Source: JBLHLB01 sp047618505 (GTDB lineage: Bacteria > Planctomycetota > UBA1135 > GCA-002686595). Taken from it: a stretch of 6,656 bases of DNA. The notes beneath the pieces are model-generated. The model saw only the letters and a list, made by a program, of their open reading frames with translations, was not told where the DNA came from and did not search any database. Made by a program: the position numbers and the translations under genes. Of the stretch, positions 1-5,694 are shown in pieces. Every line of letters starts with the position of its first letter. Positions within the stretch are counted from its first letter, which is position 1. Location: contig JBLHLB010000229.1 of the NCBI GenBank assembly GCA_047618505.1, positions 1 to 6,656 on the forward strand, given 5' to 3'.

Positions 1-484
1 ATGAAATCGGCAGAGTAGAGGCCGATTCGGTCCACATGGCGGGGTTCTCAGCCGTGCTCGGCAGCAGCGGGCGGGCGCGCTCCACGCGGTCGCGCACCTC
101 GGCTTTGGCCAGGTCCATGTCCTGGTCACCGCTGAAGGACACGCGCATCATGACCGCGCCATCGGAGGAGTTGCTGTAGATCTGCTCGATGCCCGTGAGG
201 GTGCGCAGCTGCTCCTCGATGACCCGCGCGATCTGTTCCTCGTTCTCCTCCGCGCTGGAGTCCGGGTGGATCACATAGATGTTCAGCCGCGGCTCCGCAA
301 AGCCCGAAGGCAGGAGCTGCAGCGGAATGCGCATGTACCCGATGATGCCCACGACGATCAGCGTCGTGAACATCACGGAGAGTGCGATGGGGTGCCCAAC
401 CAGGAGCGCAAAAACGCCGCGCGTCTCTCCAGTGTCAGGGGTCGCTTCGGTTTCCACTTCGGAAGTCGGTTGAGAAGAGCTCAT
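1..484 (-). CDS. RND-family efflux permease, second of a tandem pair (partial, N-terminal 161 codons)
   Basis: This is the N-terminal part of an inner-membrane resistance-nodulation-division transporter, a proton-driven pump that feeds substrate to an adaptor and outer-membrane channel. The protein starts MSSSQPTSEV. A Ser/Thr/Glu-rich cytoplasmic leader (about 1-22) is followed by GVFALLVGHPIALSV, the family's conserved entry into TM1 (about 32-50). Next come RIPLQLLPSGF (52-62) and the first porter subdomain, with EENEEQIARVIEEQLRTL (79-96), GIEQIYSNSSDG (98-109) and DMDLAKAEVRDRVERARPLLP (122-142). The last motif is typical of the permease subgroup with 'MDLA-AEVRDR'. It differs clearly from the permease encoded just upstream (LPEISYPTL in place of LPSGFAEPRL), so the pair is not a recent duplicate. 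The ATG at 484 has GGAGG 7 nt upstream. The frame is open to the left edge; family members are usually 1000-1200 aa, so about 85% is missing. Family assignment is firm; substrate is unknown. Confidence 0.92.
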   Translation of the reverse strand, partial: MSSSQPTSEVETEATPDTGETRGVFALLVGHPIALSVMFTTLIVVGIIGYMRIPLQLLPSGFAEPRLNIYVIHPDSSAEENEEQIARVIEEQLRTLTGIEQIYSNSSDGAVMMRVSFSGDQDMDLAKAEVRDRVERARPLLPSTAENPAMWTESASTLPIS

Positions 485-491
485 GGGAATG

Positions 492-496
492 CCTCC
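492..496 (-). promoter_or_regulatory. Shine-Dalgarno site of the second RND permease
   Basis: GGAGG on the minus strand lies 7 nt before the ATG at 484. It supports that start over the next in-frame ATG, which is far inside TM1 (Met38). It also suggests that this third gene starts translation independently rather than only by coupling to the gene upstream. Confidence 0.7.
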
Positions 497-503
497 GGCC
501 GTG

Positions 504-515
504 ACCCCTAGGGGT
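504..515. repeat. 12-bp perfect palindrome between the two RND genes
   Basis: ACCCCTAGGGGT is a perfect palindrome lying in the 34-nt gap between the stop of the complete permease (519) and the start of the next one (484). As RNA it could form only a 4-bp stem with a CTAG loop, and no U-run follows, so it is not a convincing terminator. It could be a protein-binding half-site pair, or chance in GC-rich DNA. No function is assigned. Confidence 0.4.
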
Positions 516-518
516 TTG

Positions 519-3500
519 CTAGGCGTGAGTTTTCGGGGCGGACCGTGGGGCCGACCTTGAAACAAGGGAGTAGGCGGTGGGGATAACGATCAACGTCAAG
601 AGCGTTGAGGTCGCCAGGCCAAGGATCACTGTGATGGCCATGGGCGCGCGGATTTCCGCGCCTTCGCCGGCACCGAAGGCACCCAGGTAGGGGATACCGC
701 TGAGCCAGCCGGTCAAGGGCAGAAGCCCCAGAATGGTCGTCAGAGTCGTCATCAGGATAGGGCGTAGCCGCGCCAGTCCCGCTTCGAGGATAGCCTCATC
801 CACTGCATGCCCATCGGCGCGCCGCTGGTTGATGCGATCCACCAGAACGATGGCGTTGTTGACGACGATACCGGCCAACATGATCAAGCCCATAAACACG
901 ACCACCGAGAGGGGTACGTCCAGGAGCTCGAGTCCAAAGATGACGCCGACGCCCGCTAGGGGCACGGTCAAGAGGATCACCATCGGTTGAATCAGGGATT
1001 CGAACTGGCTCGCCATCACGACGTAGACCAGGAACACCGCCAGGATGAGCGCAAAGTTCAAGGAGCTTTGGGCTTCATCCATCTCGCGCTTCTGTCCCCC
1101 TAGAGCAACGGTGATGTCGGCGGGAATGACCAAGTCTGCAAGAGCCTCTTCGATGCGTGCTGATGCACCGCCCAGGTCCAGATCGCCGGCTGTGGCGCTT
1201 ACAACCACCGCACGCGTATTGCCGATACGGCGGATCTCCGCGGGGCCCTGGACGATCTCAACACTCGCCACGGAGCGCAGGGGCACCGGAGAATCCGCCG
1301 ACGGGTTGACGGGAAGCTCCATGACAGCGTCGATGGTAGAGAGCACCTCGGCGTCAGCGATGACGCGCACGGCGATACGCTCCTCCCCCTCACGGAAGCG
1401 TGTGGAGACGTTGCCGAGCACTTGGTCGCGGACCAGCTGACTGACGGATGCAAGGTCGAGCCCAAGCTCCAGGGTCTTCTCACGGTTGAAGGTCACCCTA
1501 GCCTCCGGGAATCCCGGTCGAACGCTGGAGCGAACATCACTTAGGACATCGAGGGCTTCGAGCCGTTGACGAACCTCCTCGCCAACCGCCTCGATAGCAG
1601 CCAGGTCGAATCCCAGGACCTCAACGGCGATCGGTGATGCCAGGGCAAAGGGTGTCGGGCGCGAGATGTCGACCTGTTGCACCGCGGGGTGGGAGCTGAG
1701 GAGGGCGCGCACGTTGTCGGCCAGGCTCTCTTCTCGCTCTGCACTGCGGCCAACGTCGTCCATCCGCACGGTCAGGCGGGCCGTGTGGGAGCCTTCGATT
1801 TCGCGCGTCAAGGTGTCTGACTCGACACCGCAGGCCAAGGCCGTGCTGGCTACGCCAGCCAGGCGTCGCACTTCGCTGTCCAGCTCGCCCATGACCTCGT
1901 CCGTCAGGACCAGGGGACTGCCTGCATCGAGTCGCACGAAGGCTGTGAATTCGCCCTGGTGGATTTCTGGCAAGAGCTCCACTCCTAGGTGTGAGACGCG
2001 TTGGCTCGTGGCGTAGAGCAGCACCCCTGCGAGGAGCACAATCAGGATGCGCACGCGCAGGGCGATCTTGAGGATGCGCGGATAGACGCTCTCGATCGCG
2101 CCGTAGCCGAGGTCAAAGATCTTAGAGAAGGGCCACGTGACCAACCGGAAGAGCTTTCCGATGCCGACGACGACTAAGGCTAGGAGGCTAAAGAGCAGGC
2201 CCGCCAGGAAGATCGCGCAGCGGCCGCCGATGAGTAGCAGGTTCTCGGCGAAGAACTCCACGGACCACGTGAGTCCGTGCCAGGGCAAGGGGGGGCGGTC
2301 AGCGAGAGCCTTCTTCTTCGACTCGCCCTCGGCGGCGGTGGCCTTCTCTTCCTCGATCGCCAACCAAGGGCGCGAGGCGAGCATGGGGATGAAGAGCACG
2401 GCAACGATGAGGGAGACCGCCAGGGAGGCGACGACCGCCAGGGCCTGGTCGCCAAAGATCTGGCCCGCGATCCCGGTCACGAAGACGATCGGGGCGAAGA
2501 CGGAGACCGTCGTAAGGGTCGAGGCGATGACGGCGCCCGCGACTTCGGTCACGCCGCGGATGGCGGCACGGTCCAGGGGATCGCCTTCCTCGCGACAACG
2601 CGCGATTGATTCGAGCACAACGATGGCGTTATCCACCAACATGCCCACCCCGAGCGCCAGGCCACCCAGGGACATGATGTTCAGGCTCACACCGGCTAGG
2701 AACATCGGCGCAAAGGTCACCAGGATCGAGATCGGAATCGAGATGCCGATGATGAGCGTGGCAGAGAAGCGGCGCAGGAATGCCCAGATTACGGCGATAG
2801 CGAGGAAAGCGCCCATGATGGCGGCGTTCTTCACGTCGGCGACAGCGTCGCGGATGAAGATTGACTGATCAGAGAGCAACTCAAGCTGAGCTTCCTCGCG
2901 CAAGCGCCAGCTGAGGAACTCCACTTCGCCGCGTTCGTCGAAGCGCGGCTTGCGGTCCTGGGCCTTCAGCTCAGCAGCCTTGAGCTGCTGCTTCTCAGTG
3001 CCAAAGACGATGTCCTTTACGCCCTGGGCGAGCTGCACGATGTTGGCGCCAGCCTCTCGGTAGATCGCAATTTCGACAGATTCGGCACCACCGATGCGGC
3101 TGACGACTTCGCGCTTCTCATGGGTGCGCGAGACCTTGGCCACGTGCCGCAACCGAATCGTGGAGCTGCCGCGGGTGGCTACCGGCAGGTCTTCGATTTC
3201 CTCGATAGAGCGGAACTGGTTGACCGTGCGTACCAGGTATTCGTTGGTTCCCTCCAGGAGGGAGCCGCCGCTGGCGTTGATGTTCTCCGCAGCGAGGCGC
3301 CTCGAGAGTTCCGCAGGGTCGAGCTTGTTTGCAGCCAAGCGTTGAGGATCGACGGAGATCCAAATCTCCTCCTCGAGGCCACCGCGCAGCTGCACGGCGG
3401 CGATGCCTTCCATGGACTCAAGCTCGCGCTTGACGCGGTTCTCCGCGAGCCAACGCAGCTGGATCAACTGCCGTTCCCGCTCCTCTTCCGTGCCTGCGAC

Positions 3501-3974
3501 TTCACCGCCCGGGACGCGCATGCCGATGCGTAGGATCGGATCGAGGTTGGGGTCGTAGCGTAGGATCAGTGGGCGCTCTGCCGTCTGAGGCAGAAACACG
3601 CCGTCGAGTTTTTCGCGCACATCCTGGACCGCAAAGGTCATGCGCGTACCCCAGTCGAATTCCAGCAGCACATCGGACACACCGGCGCGACTGATGGAAG
3701 TCGAGCGCACCAGGTCATCCAGAGTACTGAGTGACTCCTGGACCTTTTCGGAGATGCGTTCCTCGATGTCCTCGGGGGCAGCGCCGGGCCAAGCTGTGCG
3801 GATCGTCAGCGTCGGATAGCTGATCTCCGGCAGGAGGTCGAGGGGCAGTTTCGACAACGACACCGCACCGAACATCACCATGGCCAACACGAGCATCGTG
3901 ATGGCCACGGGGCGGGTGGTGACGAAGGCGAGGACGCCTTTTTCCGGCGCGCCGCGATCGCTTTGAGTTTTCAC
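519..3974 (-). CDS. RND-family efflux permease, complete (HAE1/AcrB-like architecture, 1151 aa)
   Basis: This is an inner-membrane proton/substrate antiporter of the AcrB/MdtB/SwrC superfamily. It has the full twelve-helix, two-repeat plan. TM1 is about 20-41, followed by LPLDLLPEISYP (43-54) and porter/docking loop 1 (about 55-380). TM2-TM6 span about 386-533, and TM4 holds GMLVDNAIVVLE (444-455). TM7 is about 640-657, loop 2 about 660-968, and TM8-TM12 about 971-1137, with GIVVNNAIVLVD (1035-1046) in TM10 and RLRPILMTTLTTILGLLPL in TM11 (1069-1087). At the proton-relay positions it has Asp-Asn in TM4 and Asn-Asn in TM10, where AcrB has Asp-Asp and Lys; the TM11 Arg1069 and Thr1076 are kept. 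Two additions stand out: a charged insert at about 325-356, and a block at about 541-635 with an extra hydrophobic stretch at 576-612. The start is GTG, with GGAGA 6 nt upstream; the adaptor gene ends 2 nt before it. Metal-type pumps (CzcA/CusA) have different TM4 motifs, so organic substrates are more likely, but the real substrate is unknown. Confidence 0.96.
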   Translation of the reverse strand: MKTQSDRGAPEKGVLAFVTTRPVAITMLVLAMVMFGAVSLSKLPLDLLPEISYPTLTIRTAWPGAAPEDIEERISEKVQESLSTLDDLVRSTSISRAGVSDVLLEFDWGTRMTFAVQDVREKLDGVFLPQTAERPLILRYDPNLDPILRIGMRVPGGEVAGTEEERERQLIQLRWLAENRVKRELESMEGIAAVQLRGGLEEEIWISVDPQRLAANKLDPAELSRRLAAENINASGGSLLEGTNEYLVRTVNQFRSIEEIEDLPVATRGSSTIRLRHVAKVSRTHEKREVVSRIGGAESVEIAIYREAGANIVQLAQGVKDIVFGTEKQQLKAAELKAQDRKPRFDERGEVEFLSWRLREEAQLELLSDQSIFIRDAVADVKNAAIMGAFLAIAVIWAFLRRFSATLIIGISIPISILVTFAPMFLAGVSLNIMSLGGLALGVGMLVDNAIVVLESIARCREEGDPLDRAAIRGVTEVAGAVIASTLTTVSVFAPIVFVTGIAGQIFGDQALAVVASLAVSLIVAVLFIPMLASRPWLAIEEEKATAAEGESKKKALADRPPLPWHGLTWSVEFFAENLLLIGGRCAIFLAGLLFSLLALVVVGIGKLFRLVTWPFSKIFDLGYGAIESVYPRILKIALRVRILIVLLAGVLLYATSQRVSHLGVELLPEIHQGEFTAFVRLDAGSPLVLTDEVMGELDSEVRRLAGVASTALACGVESDTLTREIEGSHTARLTVRMDDVGRSAEREESLADNVRALLSSHPAVQQVDISRPTPFALASPIAVEVLGFDLAAIEAVGEEVRQRLEALDVLSDVRSSVRPGFPEARVTFNREKTLELGLDLASVSQLVRDQVLGNVSTRFREGEERIAVRVIADAEVLSTIDAVMELPVNPSADSPVPLRSVASVEIVQGPAEIRRIGNTRAVVVSATAGDLDLGGASARIEEALADLVIPADITVALGGQKREMDEAQSSLNFALILAVFLVYVVMASQFESLIQPMVILLTVPLAGVGVIFGLELLDVPLSVVVFMGLIMLAGIVVNNAIVLVDRINQRRADGHAVDEAILEAGLARLRPILMTTLTTILGLLPLTGWLSGIPYLGAFGAGEGAEIRAPMAITVILGLATSTLLTLIVIPTAYSLVSRSAPRSAPKTHA

Positions 3975-3976
3975 GC

Positions 3977-5560
3977 CTACTCTCCGCTGTTGTCGTCGGA
4001 TGAGGACTCGTCTGTGGGCGCTGCGTCCTGGGGCCCAGATTCCCCAGGCTCGACGGGAGCAGCGCTGTCGTCTTCCGACCCAGGGCTATCGAGGGTGACA
4101 CTGTCGCCCCCGGCCAAGTCTCGTCCACCGATGACGACGACCAAGTCGTCGACGTTCAATCCCATGGAATCCAGGGCCTGGACCTCCGTAAATTCATCGC
4201 TGTCGAAGCCTTCTCGGACATCGACTTCCCGTAGGAGTCCAGCTTGTTGCCCCTCGCCCGCGGCTGCGGGGTCGACCACAAGGACAAAGCGGCGATCTCC
4301 TTCGCGGCGCAGGGCACGCTTGGGAACCACCAACACATCCGGGTGGCGATCCGTGGTGATCTTCATGCGCACGAGCATGCCCGGGAGAAGACGCGCAGCG
4401 CCGGGTCGGTCGGGGTCATCAAGCCGTGCGGTCACGCGGAACTGACCGGAATCACTGTCGATCGTGGGGCTGATGCGCAGGACCCGCCCGGTGAACTCGA
4501 CCCCCGGAATAGCCTCCGCGGTGGCGCTGATCGGAAGCTGGAGAGAGCCATCGTCATTGGTGGCGTCGAGGCCATTCTGGAACAGGGAGCGCTCTTCCTG
4601 GGGGCGCGCGAAGACAGCTTGTAGGGCGTTCACATCGGACAGCACAAAAGCAGCGGTGGCCGTTCCTGCGTTGGCGCCCACACGCAGGTCACGGCGGGCG
4701 ATCACGCCGGCGAAGGGAGCTCGTACCTGACGATGGGAAAGGGTCAAGCGCGCACGCTCAAGACCGACGAAGGCGCGCTTGACCGTTGTCTCGGCGAGCT
4801 CGGCATCCAGCTCTGCCTTGTCCTTTGCGAGGACCGCCAGCTTGTGTTCGTTGAGGGCCCTGTCGCGCGCCAGGAGACTGTCCTCCAGGGCCTGTCTGGA
4901 GAGGCCACTAGCCACGCTGTTTTCCCCTTCGAAGAGGGACAGGCTGCGCTGGTAGCTGCGTTCCGCCTGTTCAGCCGCGAGGAGCGCACCCTGGATGCGC
5001 TCTTCGGTTTCCTGCGCCGCCAATTCCCGCAGGAGCAGAGTGTTTTGGGACTCCTTCCACGCGACGTCTGCTTCGTCGACCATCAGGACCTCATCGCGCT
5101 CGTCGAGCTGCGCCAAGACCTGGTCGGCTTTGACTGAGTCACCCTCTTCTACGTTGACTGCGGTGACCACGCCGCCGGAGAGGGGGAAGATCTCGATCTC
5201 GTTCTCAGACTCGAGCTTGGTCATCGTCTCCAGGTCGCGCACCATCTCGCGCCGGATCACGGAGGCGACGCGAACCTTGGGCAACTCGCGTGTGCGTACG
5301 CCGCCGGTGACTTGGGGGTCAACGGACGGGATCTCCTCGCCGTGACTCGTCTTGGAGCAGGCCGGCGTCAATCCGACCAGTCCCACCAGCATCAGGCCGG
5401 TCAGTAGGCCCCGACCCAGTCGGCCAACAAGAATGAGGCTGGGGCGAAGGAGGAGAGGAGGGCAGTCCGGGGCGGCGTTGGGCCGGCGACCGGAGATGTG
5501 GGGCGACTGAATTTGCACGGGAGGGGTGTTGAACAGGCGGGTCTGCGTGGGCGAGCGCAA
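3977..5560 (-). CDS. RND efflux membrane fusion protein / periplasmic adaptor (HlyD/AcrA family)
   Basis: This is the adaptor that links the RND permeases to an outer-membrane channel across the periplasm. In order: a hydrophobic segment with a likely lipid-attachment cysteine (LVGLTPAC, Cys68); the first lipoyl half FPLSGGVVTAVNVEEGDSV (125-143) ending VLAQLD; a long charged alpha-helical hairpin (about 157-275) whose turn reads LFEGENSVASGLSRQALED (209-227); the second lipoyl half VRAPFAGVIARRDLRVGA (279-296); a beta-barrel domain (about 305-400, with the family motif LLPGMLVRMKI); and a membrane-proximal domain (VLVVPKRAL onward). The last 36 residues (492-527) are a Ser/Asp/Glu-rich, probably disordered tail, unusual for AcrA-like adaptors. 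TTG at 5560 directly follows an in-frame TGA and has no Shine-Dalgarno, so the true start may lie further in (for example GTG at 5518); nearly all of residues 1-40 could be non-coding. The lipobox is imperfect (Thr at -3). The gene is first in the operon, 2 nt before the permease. The family is certain; the start is not. Confidence 0.95.
   Translation of the reverse strand: MRSPTQTRLFNTPPVQIQSPHISGRRPNAAPDCPPLLLRPSLILVGRLGRGLLTGLMLVGLVGLTPACSKTSHGEEIPSVDPQVTGGVRTRELPKVRVASVIRREMVRDLETMTKLESENEIEIFPLSGGVVTAVNVEEGDSVKADQVLAQLDERDEVLMVDEADVAWKESQNTLLLRELAAQETEERIQGALLAAEQAERSYQRSLSLFEGENSVASGLSRQALEDSLLARDRALNEHKLAVLAKDKAELDAELAETTVKRAFVGLERARLTLSHRQVRAPFAGVIARRDLRVGANAGTATAAFVLSDVNALQAVFARPQEERSLFQNGLDATNDDGSLQLPISATAEAIPGVEFTGRVLRISPTIDSDSGQFRVTARLDDPDRPGAARLLPGMLVRMKITTDRHPDVLVVPKRALRREGDRRFVLVVDPAAAGEGQQAGLLREVDVREGFDSDEFTEVQALDSMGLNVDDLVVVIGGRDLAGGDSVTLDSPGSEDDSAAPVEPGESGPQDAAPTDESSSDDNSGE
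3981..3985 (-). promoter_or_regulatory. Shine-Dalgarno site deciding the GTG start of the complete RND permease
   Basis: GGAGA on the minus strand lies 6 nt before GTG at 3974 and inside the last codons of the adaptor gene. The spacing is ideal. The first residues give a short polar cytoplasmic leader before TM1, as usual in the family, so GTG is preferred over the next in-frame ATG (Met27, inside TM1). Overlap with the adaptor stop suggests translational coupling. Confidence 0.7.
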
Positions 5561-5585
5561 TCATATGCGGCAACCGAAGCTCACT

Positions 5586-5591
5586 ATTTTA
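5586..5591 (-). promoter_or_regulatory. Possible -10 element for the efflux operon
   Basis: TAAAAT on the minus strand matches TATAAT at five of six positions and is the most AT-rich spot in the divergent gap. It lies 25 nt before the TTG at 5560, so transcription would begin about 18-20 nt upstream of that codon. The -35 position, read about 17 nt upstream, is GAGGTA, which is not convincing. This is a weak prediction. Confidence 0.25.
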
Positions 5592-5649
5592 CAAGGGCAT
5601 CTTACCGGTACCTCGGGGCCCCCTGGACGCCCCAAGCGCTCACTTGCGT

Positions 5650-5655
5650 AAGGAG
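5650..5655 (+). promoter_or_regulatory. Strong Shine-Dalgarno-like AAGGAG without a matching gene start
   Basis: AAGGAG sits 39 nt before the moeA ATG at 5695, much too far to serve it directly. Nearby start-like codons are GTG at 5659, in the moeA frame but stopped by TAG at 5683-5685 (eight codons), and CTG at 5663, giving twelve codons that end at the TGA overlapping the moeA start (5699-5701). It may serve a leader peptide or be a chance match. Confidence 0.3.
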
Positions 5656-5658
5656 ACT

Positions 5659-5673
5659 GTGGCTGGCCGCCAC
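5659..5673 (+). other. Small hairpin in the moeA leader
   Basis: GTGGC (5659-5663) and GCCAC (5669-5673) form perfect 5-bp arms around the loop TGGCC, just after the AAGGAG and 21 nt before the moeA ATG. It is too short to be a molybdenum-cofactor riboswitch. It could influence access to the ribosome site, or be chance. Confidence 0.3.
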
Positions 5674-5694
5674 CGGGGCCAATAGCATGCGCCG

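Larger units (their letters stand above)
5561..5694. promoter_or_regulatory. Divergent intergenic region between the efflux operon and moeA
   Basis: This 134-nt gap separates two divergently transcribed units and should hold both start regions. It is less GC-rich at its left end (tcactattttaca, 5581-5593). It carries overlapping short palindromes: TACCGGTA (5603-5610), GGTACC (5607-5612) and GGGGCCCC (5615-5622). These could be operator elements for a local regulator, but such words are frequent by chance in GC-rich DNA. No clear -35/-10 pair with near-consensus boxes is seen for either direction. Confidence 0.5.

Noticed and set aside
1..20. ATG at base 1 on the plus strand as a gene start
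   Set aside because: The plus-strand frame meets TAG at 16-18, and the region is covered by the minus-strand permease frame.
501..521. Resemblance of the spacer (TAGCAAACCCCTAGGGGT on the minus strand) to the first half of a phage T7-type terminator
   Set aside because: The stem would be only 4 bp with no following U-run, and the downstream permease begins 20 nt later with its own ribosome-binding site. The resemblance looks accidental.
2137..2868. A 243-codon open frame on the plus strand opposite the RND permease
   Set aside because: It lies wholly antisense to a well-supported gene. Its product is an Arg/Ala/Thr/Met-rich composition typical of the reverse of GC-rich membrane-protein coding DNA, and it matches no family I recognise.
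3120..3533. Open frames of up to 137 codons on the plus strand inside the permease's porter domain
   Set aside because: They are shadows of the minus-strand gene, with no ribosome-binding site and no recognisable domain. The same holds for the frames at 1045-1440 and 1666-2016.
4733..5137. A 134-codon plus-strand frame opposite the adaptor's helical hairpin
   Set aside because: It looks protein-like by chance because it is the complement of a Leu/Glu/Ala-rich coiled-coil region. The adaptor frame has clear family motifs on both sides.
5561..5694. Possible molybdenum-cofactor riboswitch upstream of moeA
   Set aside because: The leader is at most about 130 nt and shows only a 5-bp hairpin, with none of the multi-helix structure expected of that riboswitch class.
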